Positions 51,672 through 60,697 are shown, counted from the stretch's first letter. The stretch is 64,000 bases of DNA from Brachybacterium massiliense (GCF_900184245.1 NZ_FXXB01000008.1:744001-808000); one strand, 5' to 3'. Numbers and translations: made by a program. Notes: a model not told the origin generated them from the sequence alone.

Positions 51672-52979
51672 ATGACCGGCACCGCTCCCGCCCCCACGAC
51701 CGCACCTGCCGCGCCGACCGCCGAGCCCCGCACTCTGGCGGAGGCCGCAGACCTCACCCGCTCCCCCGAGTTCGCCGGGAACACCGGCGGCGGCTTCGGC
51801 GGCTTCGGCGGAGCGGACCTGCCTCCGCCGCTGGTGGGTCCGATGGCGGAGGTCGCCGCCGCGTACCAGGAGGCGCGTCACGATCCGGAGTTCTACGCCG
51901 AGTACACCCGCCTGCTGCGGGACGTCGTGGGCCGCCCCTCGCCGATCACCGCGGCGGACCGCCTCTCCGACGGCCTCGGCGGGGCCCGCATCCACCTCAA
52001 GCGTGAGGACCTCAACCACACCGGCGCCCACAAGATCAACCACACCATCGGTGAGGCCCTGCTCGCGAAGCGGATGGGCAAGCGCACCCTGATCGCGGAG
52101 ACCGGCGCCGGTCAGCACGGGGTGGCGCTCGCGACCGCTGCAGCCCTGGTGGGCCTGGAGTGCGAGATCCACATGGGAGCGGTCGACGTCGCCAAGCAGC
52201 ACCCCAACGTGGTGCGTATGCGCCTGCTCGGGGCGAAGGTGGTCTCGGTCGAGGCCGGCCAGCGCACCCTCAAGGAGGCGGTGGACTCGGCGTTCGACGT
52301 CTACGCCGCAGATCCCGAGCGATACCTCTTCGCGATCGGTTCGGTGGTGGGCCCCGCTCCCTTCCCCGACCTGGTGCGGGACTTCCAGTCGGTGGTGGGC
52401 CGCGAGGCCCGCTCCCAGTTCCTCACGACGCACGGCCGCCTCCCGGACGCGGTGATCGCCTCGGTGGGCGGCGGCTCGAACGCGATGGGCGCGTTCACGG
52501 GCTTCCTCGAGGACCGCGAGGTGCGCCTGATCGGCGTCGAGCCCGGCGGCCAGGGCGATGAGGCGGGACAGCATGCGGCGACCATGAGCTTCGGCTCCCC
52601 CGGGATGCTCCACGGCATGAACACCCTGGTGCTGCAGGACGCGCAGGGCGAGCCCGCAGAGGTCCACTCGATCGCCTCGGGCCTGGACTACCCCGGCGTC
52701 GGCCCCCAGCACGCGCACCTGGCGGAGGTGGGGCGCGTCGAGTACGTCAAGGAGGGCGATGACGCGGTGCTCGCCGCGTTCGTGGAGCTCAGCCGCAGCG
52801 AGGGCATCATCCCGGCGCTCGAGTCCGCACATGCGCTCGCGCACGCGATCCGGATCGCGCCGACGCTCCCCGCGGAACAGAACCTGCTGGTGAACCTCTC
52901 CGGGCGCGGCGACAAGGACATCGACTACGTCGCCGAGCGGATCGGGATGACGGGCGAGGCCGACGAGATCGTGCGCTGA
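51672..52979 (+). CDS. trpB: Tryptophan synthase beta chain
   Basis: Condenses indole (from TrpA) with serine to tryptophan, using PLP. 435 aa with a Pro/Ala-rich N-terminal extension of about 25 residues. The PLP lysine is K121 in [35 protein letters not shown] and the Gly loop [14 protein letters not shown] follow. The usual KINNT reads KINHT here. There is no trpA, trpC or trpE next to it: the attenuated transcript seems to carry trpB alone, and the next gene converges. GAAGGA is the ribosome-binding site. Confidence 0.95.
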   Translation: MTGTAPAPTTAPAAPTAEPRTLAEAADLTRSPEFAGNTGGGFGGFGGADLPPPLVGPMAEVAAAYQEARHDPEFYAEYTRLLRDVVGRPSPITAADRLSDGLGGARIHLKREDLNHTGAHKINHTIGEALLAKRMGKRTLIAETGAGQHGVALATAAALVGLECEIHMGAVDVAKQHPNVVRMRLLGAKVVSVEAGQRTLKEAVDSAFDVYAADPERYLFAIGSVVGPAPFPDLVRDFQSVVGREARSQFLTTHGRLPDAVIASVGGGSNAMGAFTGFLEDREVRLIGVEPGGQGDEAGQHAATMSFGSPGMLHGMNTLVLQDAQGEPAEVHSIASGLDYPGVGPQHAHLAEVGRVEYVKEGDDAVLAAFVELSRSEGIIPALESAHALAHAIRIAPTLPAEQNLLVNLSGRGDKDIDYVAERIGMTGEADEIVR

Positions 52980-53029
52980 GGGTCCGCGGCGCCGAGCGTC
53001 ACGCGCTCGTCGGTCCCCGCGGCGCCGGC

Positions 53030-54121
53030 TCAGCGCTCCCGCCAGGCCCCCGCGATCTGGATCAGGCGATCGTTCGCCTCCTGCTCGGCGATCGTGGCGC
53101 GCACCCCGTCGGCGCCGTAGGCGCGCAGCACCAGCCCTCGCGCGTCGGCGAACTCGGTGAACTCACCGCTGCGCTCCCCGAGCGGGAAGTAGACGAAGTT
53201 GCCGTGGCTGACGGGCAGCTCCCAGCCCTGCTCGGCGAGCGCACGCAGCACCCGCGAGCGCTCGTCACGGATCCATCCGGCGCGGCGGTCCAGTTCGTCC
53301 CGCACCTCGGGGTGCAGGCTCGCGAGCGCTGCGGCCTGCGCGGGCGCGCTGGCCCCGAAGGGCACGGTGACCTGGCCGAGCGCACGGGCCAGCCGCGGAT
53401 GCGCGACCGCGTAGCCGATCCTCAGGCCCGCCAGGCCCTGCAGCTTGGAGAAGGTGCGCAGCAGCACCACGTTGCCGTGGCGGCGGAAGATCCCGGCGGT
53501 GCCGAGCACGGTCGCGGGATCGTGGAACTCGCGGTACGCCTCGTCGATCGCGACCACCACGTGGTCGGGCACACGGGCCAGGAACTCCTCGACCTGATCC
53601 GTGGACAGCGACGGGCCGGTGGGGTTGTTCGGGGTGCACAGCAGGATCAGCCGGGTGCGCTCGGTGATCGCTACGGCCATCGCCTCGAGATCGTGCTCGC
53701 CGTCCTCGGTGAGCGGGACCGGCACCGGCACCCCGCCGTGAGAGCCCACCAGGATCGGGTACGCCTCGAAGGAGCGCCAGGCGAAGACCACCTCGTCGCC
53801 CTCCCCCACCAGCGCCCGCACCAGGTCGCCGGAGACCGCGACGGAGCCCGTGGACAGGCAGATCTGGGAGGCCTCCACGCCATGCTCGCGCCCGAGCGCA
53901 TCCCGCAGCTCCTGGGCGGCGGCGTCCGGATAGCGATGCGTCTGCTCGAGCGAGGCGATCGCCGCCTCGCGCACCGCCTGGACCGGCGGGAAGGGCGACT
54001 CGTTCGAAGAGACCTTGTAGCGGTGGATGCCGTCGTCGGCCGCGGGCTTGCCGGCGACATAGGCGGGCAGGTTCTCGAGCGCCGGGCGCAGGAGGATGTT
54101 CTCGGCGGGATGTGCGGACAT
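53030..54121 (-). CDS. Histidinol-phosphate/aromatic aminotransferase (class I/II PLP)
   Basis: 363 aa. It has the HisC-family signatures RYKVSSNESPFPPVQAVREA, LCTPNNPTGPSL (PLP-ring Asn), VVAIDEAYREF, and the PLP-lysine block RTFSKLQGLAGLRIGYAV. The substrate-defining residues cannot separate HisC from the actinobacterial phenylalanine/tyrosine aminotransferase (Pat). The stand-alone position outside a his operon and next to trpB favours Pat. The ATG at 54121 has TACCCT (54133-54128) six bases upstream, so it is probably leaderless. Confidence 0.9.
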   Translation of the reverse strand: MSAHPAENILLRPALENLPAYVAGKPAADDGIHRYKVSSNESPFPPVQAVREAAIASLEQTHRYPDAAAQELRDALGREHGVEASQICLSTGSVAVSGDLVRALVGEGDEVVFAWRSFEAYPILVGSHGGVPVPVPLTEDGEHDLEAMAVAITERTRLILLCTPNNPTGPSLSTDQVEEFLARVPDHVVVAIDEAYREFHDPATVLGTAGIFRRHGNVVLLRTFSKLQGLAGLRIGYAVAHPRLARALGQVTVPFGASAPAQAAALASLHPEVRDELDRRAGWIRDERSRVLRALAEQGWELPVSHGNFVYFPLGERSGEFTEFADARGLVLRAYGADGVRATIAEQEANDRLIQIAGAWRER

Positions 54122-54127
54122 GCTCCC

Positions 54128-54133
54128 AGGGTA
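54128..54133 (-). promoter_or_regulatory. -10 element, leaderless promoter of the aminotransferase
   Basis: TACCCT on the minus strand, six bases before the ATG at 54121. Confidence 0.45.
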
Positions 54134-54223
54134 GATCCGGGCGCGGCGCGGGGACGGAGGTGTCCGGCGCAGGCTTCCTCGATCCTGGGGGTTATCCCTG
54201 AGGCGCCGCCCAGCCTCCCGGCG

Positions 54224-54229
54224 GACAAT
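54224..54229 (+). promoter_or_regulatory. -10 element, leaderless promoter of the holin-like gene
   Basis: GACAAT, six bases before the ATG at 54236. Confidence 0.35.
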
Positions 54230-54235
54230 GGCGCC

Positions 54236-54649
54236 ATGAGATTCCTCGGCCACATCATCGTCACCGGTCTCGCACTGTGGGTCACCGCGCTGATCCTGCC
54301 CGGCATGCACCTGGGCCACGACAGCGCGAGCACCCTCACCCAGGTCCTCACGATCGCGGCGATCGCGCTGATCCTCGCGCTCATCAACACCATCGTCAGG
54401 CCCGTCCTGTCCCTGCTCACCCTCCCCATCACCTGCCTCACGCTGGGCCTGTTCCAGCTGGTCATCAACACGCTGATGCTGCTGCTGGCGAGCTGGGTGT
54501 CGGGGCTGTTCGACCTCACCCTCGCCTTCGACTCCTTCTGGTGGGCGCTCCTCGCGGGCGTGATCATCGGGCTCCTCTCGGGGATCGTCGAGGGGGTCAC
54601 CGGCCTCGGCCAGGACCGTCGCGAGCGCAGCTGGTCCGCCGGCGAGTGA
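54236..54649 (+). CDS. Phage holin family protein (YvlD/DUF360-like membrane protein)
   Basis: A 137-aa protein with four hydrophobic helices and a short charged C-terminus. The block LALINTIVRPVLSLLTLPITCLTLGLFQLVINTLMLLL is diagnostic for the superfamily-IV four-helix proteins. These are labelled phage holin family but are chromosomal membrane proteins found in most bacteria, here with no phage genes around. Function unknown. Confidence 0.88.
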   Translation: MRFLGHIIVTGLALWVTALILPGMHLGHDSASTLTQVLTIAAIALILALINTIVRPVLSLLTLPITCLTLGLFQLVINTLMLLLASWVSGLFDLTLAFDSFWWALLAGVIIGLLSGIVEGVTGLGQDRRERSWSAGE

Positions 54650-54701
54650 CCTGACCGGTCCGCGTCGAGGACCGCCTCGGCGCGGACCGTGCCCGGTCTG
54701 G

Positions 54702-54707
54702 GAGACT
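54702..54707 (+). promoter_or_regulatory. -10 element, leaderless promoter of purB
   Basis: GAGACT, six bases before the ATG at 54714. This favours that ATG over the in-frame GTG at 54708. Confidence 0.35.
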
Positions 54708-54713
54708 GTGCCC

Positions 54714-56129
54714 ATGGCTCACTCCTTCGCGGACATCTCCCCGCAGATCGCCCTGACCCCGCTCGACGGCCGCTACCGCGCGCAGACCGCGCCGCTGGTC
54801 GACCACCTCTCCGAGGCGGCGCTGAACCGCTCCCGCCTGGTGGTGGAGACCGAGTGGATGATCCACCTGCTCGATCAGCAGGTCATCCCCGGACTGCGCA
54901 CCCTCACCGAGGACGAGCGCGCCCTGCTGCGCGCGATCCCCGAGGACTTCGGCGCCGAGGGCATCGCCGAGCACGCCGAGATCGAGCGCGAGACGGTCCA
55001 CGACGTCAAGGCGATCGAGTACTACATCAAGCGTCGCCTGGCCGGCACCTCGCTCGAGCCCCTCGCCGAGGTGGTGCACATCTACTGCACCAGCGAGGAC
55101 GTCAACAACCTCTCCTACGCCCTGATGGTCAAGGGCGCGGTCGAGCAGGTGTGGCTGCCCGCCCTGCAGGACGTGATCGCGGATCTGAACGCCCTCGCGA
55201 AGGATGCCGCCGAGGTGCCGATGCTCTCGCGCACCCACGGCCAGCCCGCCACCCCCACCACGCTCGGCAAGGAGATCGCCGTCTTCGCGCACCGGCTGGG
55301 CCGCCAGGCGAGGCGGATCGCGGCCGACGAGTACCTCGGCAAGATCAACGGCGCGACCGGCACCTACGCCGCGCACGCCGTCTCCGTCCCGTCAGCGGAC
55401 TGGGAGCGGGTCTCGCGCACCTTCGTCGAGCACCTGGGACTGACCTGGAACCCGCTGACCACCCAGATCGAGTCCCACGACTGGCAGGCCGAGGTGTACG
55501 CGGACATCGCCCGCGCCGGCCGGATCCTGCACAACCTGGCCACCGACGTGTGGACCTACATCTCGATGGGCTACTTCCGTCAGCGCCTCTCCGCCCAGGG
55601 CGGCACCGGCTCCTCGACCATGCCCCACAAGGTCAACCCCATCCGCTTCGAGAACGCCGAGGCGAACCTCGAGATCTCCGGGGCGCTGCTGGACTCGCTG
55701 GCCTCGACCCTGGTCACCTCGCGCCTGCAGCGGGACCTCACGGACTCCACCACGCAGCGCAACATCGGCCCCGCGATCGGGCACTCGTTGCTCGCGATCG
55801 CGAACATCCGCAAGGGCCTCGCAGGGCTGGACGTGGATGCCGACGCGATGGCGGCCGACCTCGACGGCAACTGGGAGGTGCTCGGCGAGGCGGTCCAGTC
55901 GGTGATGCGCACCCTCGGCGTGCAGGGCATGCCCGGGCTCGACAACCCCTACGAGCGGCTGAAGCACCTCACCCGAGGTCAGCGCGTGGACGGCGAGGGT
56001 ATGCGCGAGTTCGTGCGCTCCCTGGGCCTGCCCGAGGCGGAGCAGGAGCGGCTGCTCGCGCTCAGCCCCGCGACCTACGTCGGCTACGCGGCGCAGCTGG
56101 TCGACCACTTGGACGCCCCGCGCGCCTGA
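54714..56129 (+). CDS. purB: Adenylosuccinate lyase
   Basis: Splits SAICAR to AICAR and adenylosuccinate to AMP, both with loss of fumarate, in purine synthesis. 471 aa, of the longer E. coli-like PurB type: LTPLDGRYRAQTAPL at the N-terminus, MLSRTHGQPATPTTLGKE (catalytic His), and the fumarase-superfamily signature GSSTMPHKVNPIRFENAEANL (about 298-318) with the catalytic Ser. Probably monocistronic. Confidence 0.95.
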   Translation: MAHSFADISPQIALTPLDGRYRAQTAPLVDHLSEAALNRSRLVVETEWMIHLLDQQVIPGLRTLTEDERALLRAIPEDFGAEGIAEHAEIERETVHDVKAIEYYIKRRLAGTSLEPLAEVVHIYCTSEDVNNLSYALMVKGAVEQVWLPALQDVIADLNALAKDAAEVPMLSRTHGQPATPTTLGKEIAVFAHRLGRQARRIAADEYLGKINGATGTYAAHAVSVPSADWERVSRTFVEHLGLTWNPLTTQIESHDWQAEVYADIARAGRILHNLATDVWTYISMGYFRQRLSAQGGTGSSTMPHKVNPIRFENAEANLEISGALLDSLASTLVTSRLQRDLTDSTTQRNIGPAIGHSLLAIANIRKGLAGLDVDADAMAADLDGNWEVLGEAVQSVMRTLGVQGMPGLDNPYERLKHLTRGQRVDGEGMREFVRSLGLPEAEQERLLALSPATYVGYAAQLVDHLDAPRA

Positions 56130-56167
56130 GCCCGGGGCGCGCCTGAGCCCGGGGCGCGCCTGGGCCC
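56121..56167. repeat. 17-bp tandem repeat across the purB stop codon
   Basis: CGCGCCTGAGCCCGGGG starts at 56121 and again at 56138, with a diverged third copy at 56155. The purB stop lies in the first unit. No gene lies in the remaining gap to 56229. Confidence 0.85.
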
Positions 56168-56229
56168 TGCGCGGCGGTCCCTGCGCGCCGGGGCCCCTGC
56201 ACTGCGGGTCCCGGGCGCCGGGGGAGCTC

Positions 56230-56946
56230 TCAGCCGATCGCGCGGGGTCGCAGGTCGATGCTCGCCACGACCGCGTCCTCCGGTGCGCGCAGCACGAAGC
56301 CGATCGCGGAGGCGACGGTGGCCGGGCGCATGTACTTCTCGGCCTCGTACTCGCCCTGCTCCGCGGCGCGCAGCTCGTGCTGCATGTCCGTGTCCACCCG
56401 GCCCGGGTGCACGGAGCTGACCCGCACCCCGTGCGGCAGCTCCTCCTGGCGCAGCGCATCCGTCCAGGCCCGCAGCGCGAACTTCGAGGCGGAGTACGCG
56501 CCGCGGTCTCCCTTCGCGTTGTAGCCGGAGCCCGAGTTCACGGCGACGACCGTGCCCCGCGCCTCGCGCAGCGCGGGCAGCAGCAGGCGCGTCAGCTCCG
56601 AGACCGCGGTGACGTTGATCGCGAAATTCCGCTCCCAGTCCTCGGCGCTCAGCTCCTCGACGCTGCCGTTGACCAGAATCCCTGCCGAGTGGACGACCCC
56701 AGCGAGCCCGCCCGGCAGGTCGAGCGCGCGGACCGCCTCGGCCGTGGCAGCGTGATCGGTCAGCTCGGCGACGAGCACCTCGGCCGAATCCAGCTCGGCG
56801 GCGAGAGCGGCGAGCGCCCGGCCATCGCGCCCGCTGAGGATCAGGTGGTGGTCCGCGGCGAGCTCATGGGCGACGGCGCGGCCGATGCCGCGGCTGGCTC
56901 CGGGGATCAGGACGGCGGGACGGGTGGCGCGGTGCTCGGTGGTCAT
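56230..56946 (-). CDS. Short-chain dehydrogenase/reductase
   Basis: A 238-aa Rossmann-fold oxidoreductase. The cofactor loop is IPGASRGIGRAVAHEL (about 14-29), with HSAGILVNG for the NNAG position. The catalytic triad lies in VAVNSGSGYNAKGDRGAYSASKFAL (Ser, then Tyr-x-x-x-Lys). PGRVDTDMQ follows, as in carbonyl-reducing SDRs. The Arg after the glycine loop suggests NADP(H). The ATG at 56946 has CAGACT six bases upstream, so it may be leaderless. Substrate unknown. Confidence 0.9.
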   Translation of the reverse strand: MTTEHRATRPAVLIPGASRGIGRAVAHELAADHHLILSGRDGRALAALAAELDSAEVLVAELTDHAATAEAVRALDLPGGLAGVVHSAGILVNGSVEELSAEDWERNFAINVTAVSELTRLLLPALREARGTVVAVNSGSGYNAKGDRGAYSASKFALRAWTDALRQEELPHGVRVSSVHPGRVDTDMQHELRAAEQGEYEAEKYMRPATVASAIGFVLRAPEDAVVASIDLRPRAIG

Positions 56947-57025
56947 GGCGCGAGTCTGGCACGTGGCGTCGGTCGGGCGCGGAGCGGGCGGATGCCGGGC
57001 GGTGCCGCACCGGGGCGTGGGGTGG

Positions 57026-57031
57026 GAGTAT
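57026..57031 (+). promoter_or_regulatory. -10 element, leaderless promoter of the CPBP protease gene
   Basis: GAGTAT, six bases before the ATG at 57038. Confidence 0.35.
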
Positions 57032-57037
57032 GACCGG

Positions 57038-57799
57038 ATGGAGGCGATGACCCCGAGCCGGGGATGGCTGCGTGCCGAGGTGATCCTGGTGCTCGCCCTG
57101 TCCCTGGGACGCAGCGCCGTGTACTCCTTGCTGTCGCTCGCGCAGGCGCTGGCCACCGGTCCCCTGTCCGCGCAGTCGACCTCGCTGAACAGCTCGCTGC
57201 GGGAGAACCCCTGGCTGGACCTGCTGTACCAGCTGCTGTCGATCACCTTCACCCTGGTGCCGGTGGCGCTGGTGGTGCTGCTGCTGACGTTGACCGCGGG
57301 AACGCTCCAGCAGGCGCTGCAGGATCTGGGGATGGACCTCGCCCGCCCGCTGCGGGATCTCGCCCACGGAGTGCTGCTCACCGCGGGCATCGGGATCCCG
57401 GGCCTGGCCATCTACTACCTGGGCCGGCTGCTCGGGGCGACGGTCGAGGTGATCCCGGCGGCCCTGGACACCCACTGGTGGACGCTGCCGGTGCTGGTGC
57501 TCCACGCGATCAAAAATGCCGTGTTGGAGGAGGTGATCGTGGTGGGCTACCTGTTCCAGCGGCTCGAGAAGCTGGGCTGGTCGCCGCGCCGGATCATCGT
57601 GGTCTCCGCGCTGCTGCGCGGGGCGTACCACACGTATCAGGGGGTGGGGCCGGGCCTTGCGAACCTGGTGATGGGGCTGGTGTTCGGCGAGTGGTACCGG
57701 CGCACCCGCCGCACCATGCCGCTGGTCATCGCGCACACCCTGCTCGATGTGTTCGCCTTCGTGGGCTACGCCCTGCTGCAGGACGTGATCTCCACCTGA
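57038..57799 (+). CDS. CPBP-family intramembrane glutamic protease-like protein
   Basis: A 253-aa protein with about seven helices. The family motifs are visible: AVLEEVIVVGYLFQRLEKLG (Glu-Glu pair and downstream Arg, motif 1), SALLRGAYHTYQGVG (Arg and His, motif 2), and IAHTLLDVF (His, motif 3). These proteins are related to Rce1 and MroQ/Abi proteases. Targets are unknown; some work on small peptides, but nothing here links it to the secreted-peptide locus 10 kb away. Confidence 0.9.
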   Translation: MEAMTPSRGWLRAEVILVLALSLGRSAVYSLLSLAQALATGPLSAQSTSLNSSLRENPWLDLLYQLLSITFTLVPVALVVLLLTLTAGTLQQALQDLGMDLARPLRDLAHGVLLTAGIGIPGLAIYYLGRLLGATVEVIPAALDTHWWTLPVLVLHAIKNAVLEEVIVVGYLFQRLEKLGWSPRRIIVVSALLRGAYHTYQGVGPGLANLVMGLVFGEWYRRTRRTMPLVIAHTLLDVFAFVGYALLQDVIST

Positions 57800-57829
57800 G
57801 CCCGGCGGCTCAGCACGCGAGCGGGCTCA
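57797..57829 (+). terminator. Possible terminator between convergent genes
   Basis: TGAGCCCG (containing the stop codon of the CPBP gene) pairs with CGGGCTCA at 57822-57829 across a 17-nt loop. Only 8 bp, hence tentative. Confidence 0.35.
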
Positions 57830-57845
57830 GAGGAGGCGAACTGGC

Positions 57846-58172
57846 TCAGAGGATGAAGGCCTCGCCGTCTCCGTCGGACTCGATCGGCAGGCCGGACTCG
57901 AACCACTGGTCCATCCCGCCGGAGACGTTGATCGCCTCGAAGCCGTTGGCGTTGAGCCATTGCGCGACCTGGAAGCTGCGCCCGCCGGAGCGGCAGACGA
58001 TGTACAGCGGGTCATCGGTCTCGGGCAGCTGGTCGAGGTTCTCCATCAGCGTGCTGGCCGGGAGGTGCTGGGCGTTGGCGGCATGGCCGGCGTCCCACTC
58101 GTTCTGCTCACGCACGTCGAGGAGGTGTGCGTCCTCGGGGACGGCGGTCGGTGCGACGTTCTCAAGATCCAT
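57846..58172 (-). CDS. Rhodanese-like domain protein
   Basis: A 108-aa single-domain protein. HLLDVREQNEWDAGHAANAQHLPAS is the CH2A-type motif. The active-site Cys lies in IVCRSGGRSFQVAQWL (about residue 60). GFEAINVSGGMDQW is the C-terminal motif. Single-domain rhodaneses carry sulfur as persulfide. The ATG at 58172 has TAGGCT (58184-58179) six bases upstream, so it is probably leaderless. Confidence 0.93.
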   Translation of the reverse strand: MDLENVAPTAVPEDAHLLDVREQNEWDAGHAANAQHLPASTLMENLDQLPETDDPLYIVCRSGGRSFQVAQWLNANGFEAINVSGGMDQWFESGLPIESDGDGEAFIL

Positions 58173-58178
58173 GCCGTC

Positions 58179-58184
58179 AGCCTA
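58179..58184 (-). promoter_or_regulatory. -10 element, leaderless promoter of the rhodanese gene
   Basis: TAGGCT on the minus strand, six bases before the ATG at 58172. Confidence 0.5.
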
Positions 58185-58230
58185 ACGCCGCGCCCCGCAC
58201 CGGAGGGGGCACGGGGCGGGGCGGGGGCGG

Positions 58231-58298
58231 GGCGGGCGCTGGAGCAGGGTGCCTGCGGCAGCGCTCCGGCGGGCGCTGGAGCAGGGTGCCTGCGGCAG
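58231..58298. repeat. Perfect 31-bp direct repeat, period 37
   Basis: GGCGGGCGCTGGAGCAGGGT...GGCAG occurs identically at 58231-58261 and 58268-58298, in the non-coding stretch 58173-58471. No gene is visible there. Confidence 0.95.
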
Positions 58299-58304
58299 AG
58301 GCCG

Positions 58305-58382
58305 ATGGTCGAGAACTGGCGTCCTGGCGATGACTACGGCGATTTCTCCATAGTCATCGCCCCTGCGCCAGTACTCGACCAT
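58305..58382. repeat. Long quasi-palindrome downstream of the FtsX-type permease gene
   Basis: 32-nt arms (58305-58336 and 58351-58382). The outer 17 pairs have one mismatch, then a symmetrical 4-nt internal loop, then 11 perfect inner pairs and a 14-nt loop. It lies 90 bp after the stop of the permease gene (minus strand), where it could end or protect the transcript. The form also suits a dispersed palindromic repeat family. Confidence 0.85.
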
Positions 58383-58471
58383 TACCGACCGCGCTCGACG
58401 ATGCTGGACCAGTCACGGGGTGCTGAACCAGGCACGACAGTGCTGGACCAGGCGTGCCCTTCGCGCGGCGG

Positions 58472-59821
58472 TCAGGCCGCGCGGGTCGCGTACCGCTTCA
58501 CGAGCGGGGAGGCGACCATCACCGCAGCGATCACCAGGACGTAGGCGCCGACCACGCTGCCCAGGTACTGCAGGGCCATCATCGGGTTGTTCGGGGTTCC
58601 GCCGAGCACGGTGGTGATCACCAGCAGCGCCGTGCCGGTCGCGATGATCGAGCTGAGCAGCACCGGCACCGCGATCTCCGCAAGGCGCGCACGATGCAGC
58701 TGGGCCACCTCGGCGCCGGCGATGTGCTGGGCGCGCAGGCGGGGGGCCTGGTCGATCACGCGGGCGGTCTGGGTCACGCCGGTGCTGACTGCGGCGAGCA
58801 CCGCCGCGATCCCGAGGGTGAGCAGGCCGCCGGTGTTCATGGCGGTGAACAGCATGGCCTCCTCCGGGTTCGAGGCCTCTCCGAGCGTCGCGGAGACCGT
58901 CAGGAATCCGGCGACGACCAGGGCGAAGGTGATGCCCGAGACGGCGCGCCAGCCGGCTCGCGGGTCCCCGGCCAGTCGCCGGGCGCCCACCATCAGGGAC
59001 GGGAACGGGGCGGTCTTCGCGAGCACCAGCGCTGAGACCCAGACGATGAACGGGCCCACCACATTGATGCCCGCCACGATCGCGGCGACGAACAGGACCA
59101 CGATCACGATCGCCATCGCACCGCCGCCGCTCTGGCCCATGAGCGCCGCGCCCACGTTCATGAAGAGCACGAAGCCGATGATCAGCACGCCCCAGATCAC
59201 GAGGCGCATCACGGACAGCCGCACCACTCGCGAGTCACGGGCCACGCCCAGCGGGCTGAGCACCACGCCCATCAGCGACACGCCTGCGGATCCGGCGGCG
59301 AGCACCACCAGGGCGAGGACCAGCACGGGGTACGCCCAGAGGGGCATCAGCAGGTCCGCCACCGAGAAGGGCGCGATCCCGAAGTCAAGGCGGGTCAGCG
59401 CAGGGGTGACCGCCACATGGGCGCCGATGCCGATCACGGCGCCGAGCAGCGACTGGGCGACGACGTCGAGCACCGCGACCGAGCCGACCTGGCCGCTGGT
59501 GCCGCCCACCAGGCGCATCGTGGCCAGGTCCTGTTCGCGCCGCGCGAGGGACAGCCGGGCGGCGGATCCGCCGAGGCCCACGGCGCTGGGCACCAGCAGG
59601 GCGGAGGCGATGAACGCACAGAAGGAGAGGAACGGCATGATCGAGGACTCGCCGGTCATGGCGACGGGGTCCGCGGCGCTGCGGCCGAAGAACGCCGCCG
59701 CGCCGCCGAGCACGGTCGCGATGATCGCGGTCGCGGCGGCGAAGGCGATGATCGGCAGCACGTCGGCCAGCGCGCCGCGGCGCCGCAGCAGCAGGGGTGC
59801 GGAGGTGAGCAGGGCGTTCAT
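58472..59821 (-). CDS. ABC transporter permease, FtsX-like
   Basis: A 449-aa membrane protein with eight to ten helices. It starts LLRRRGALADVLPIIAFAAATAII. FtsX-type triplets of helices sit on each side of the RREQDLATMRLVGGTSGQV loop, the coupling segment with the conserved Leu/Arg-Gly pattern. A second half repeats the arrangement (LFTAMNTGGLLTLGIAAVLAAVSTG). This is the duplicated-FtsX architecture of peptide- or drug-export systems in actinobacteria. The ATG overlaps the ATPase stop (ATGA). Confidence 0.88.
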   Translation of the reverse strand: MNALLTSAPLLLRRRGALADVLPIIAFAAATAIIATVLGGAAAFFGRSAADPVAMTGESSIMPFLSFCAFIASALLVPSAVGLGGSAARLSLARREQDLATMRLVGGTSGQVGSVAVLDVVAQSLLGAVIGIGAHVAVTPALTRLDFGIAPFSVADLLMPLWAYPVLVLALVVLAAGSAGVSLMGVVLSPLGVARDSRVVRLSVMRLVIWGVLIIGFVLFMNVGAALMGQSGGGAMAIVIVVLFVAAIVAGINVVGPFIVWVSALVLAKTAPFPSLMVGARRLAGDPRAGWRAVSGITFALVVAGFLTVSATLGEASNPEEAMLFTAMNTGGLLTLGIAAVLAAVSTGVTQTARVIDQAPRLRAQHIAGAEVAQLHRARLAEIAVPVLLSSIIATGTALLVITTVLGGTPNNPMMALQYLGSVVGAYVLVIAAVMVASPLVKRYATRAA

Positions 59822-60609
59822 CGTGCCGCTCCGGCGAGCTCGACGTCTTCGGCGGGGCGCACGAACTCCTGGGCGATCCGGCCGTCACGCATCGCGACGG
59901 TGCGGCGGCAGGCCGCGGCGACCTTCGCGTCGTGCGTGACCATCACCAGGCTCGCGCCGGTGTCCCGGCAGGAGTCCGCCAGGATCTGCAGCACGGCCTG
60001 GCCGGTGGTCTGGTCGAGCGCGCCGGTGGGCTCGTCGGCGAAGACCACCGAGGGCCGACCGGCCAGCGCGCGGGCGATCGCGACGCGCTGCGCCTGCCCG
60101 CCCGAGAGCTGGGTGGGCCGACGCTCGTGCATGCCGGACAGGCCGAGACGGTCCAGCCAGGAGGCGGCCTCTGCGGTGGCGGCACGGCGGGAGACGCCTC
60201 CGAGCATGCGCGGCAGGATCACGTTCTCGAGCGCGGTCAGCTCGGGCAGCAGCTGCCCGTCCTGGAAGACGAAGCCGAAGTCCTGACGCCGCATCCGGGT
60301 GCGGCGCCGGTCCGACAGGGACGCGAGGTCCGTGCCGTCGTGGTGCACGCTGCCGGAGCTGGGGGTGAGGATCCCGGCGAGGATGTGCAGCAGGGTGGTC
60401 TTGCCGCAGCCGGAGGGGCCCATCACGGCGAGCGAGTCGGCGCGCGCCACGTCGAGGTCCACGCCGTCGAGGGCGCGGGTGGTGGTGCCTGCGGTGCCGT
60501 AGGTCATCAGCAGGCCGCGGGCCGCCAGCACCGGTGAGGGATGGACCATGCCGGGCTGCGCGGCCGGGTGCATGCCCGTCGCTACGGGCGGGGCGGAGGG
60601 TGCGGCCAT
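59818..60609 (-). CDS. ABC transporter ATP-binding protein (LolD/MacB type)
   Basis: 263 aa. Walker A is GPSGCGKTTLLHIL, the Q-loop FGFVFQDGQLLP, the signature LSGGQAQRVAIARALAG, Walker B VVFADEPTGALDQ, and the switch His is in VMVTHDAKV. In-frame ATGs at 60573 and 60549 could also start the protein; the first 20 residues are Ala/Pro-rich and not part of the domain. Partner of the FtsX-like permease. The substrate is unknown; a candidate operator palindrome lies 90 bp upstream. Confidence 0.9.
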   Translation of the reverse strand: MAAPSAPPVATGMHPAAQPGMVHPSPVLAARGLLMTYGTAGTTTRALDGVDLDVARADSLAVMGPSGCGKTTLLHILAGILTPSSGSVHHDGTDLASLSDRRRTRMRRQDFGFVFQDGQLLPELTALENVILPRMLGGVSRRAATAEAASWLDRLGLSGMHERRPTQLSGGQAQRVAIARALAGRPSVVFADEPTGALDQTTGQAVLQILADSCRDTGASLVMVTHDAKVAAACRRTVAMRDGRIAQEFVRPAEDVELAGAAR

Positions 60610-60697
60610 GGGAGGCGCGGAGGTCGTCTGCCCCCTACGGTCCCGCGCACGGCCCTGCGGGCGCGTCCGTCTCCGGGGCCGTCCCTGCCCCGCGCGG

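Noticed and set aside
54236-54649. Prophage remnant suggested by the phage-holin label
   Set aside because: The superfamily-IV holin-like proteins are ordinary chromosomal membrane proteins, and no other phage gene is nearby.
58173-58471. CRISPR array in the repeat-rich gap
   Set aside because: Only two copies of a 31-bp direct repeat with a 6-bp spacer, plus a palindrome. No regular spacers and no cas genes in the window.
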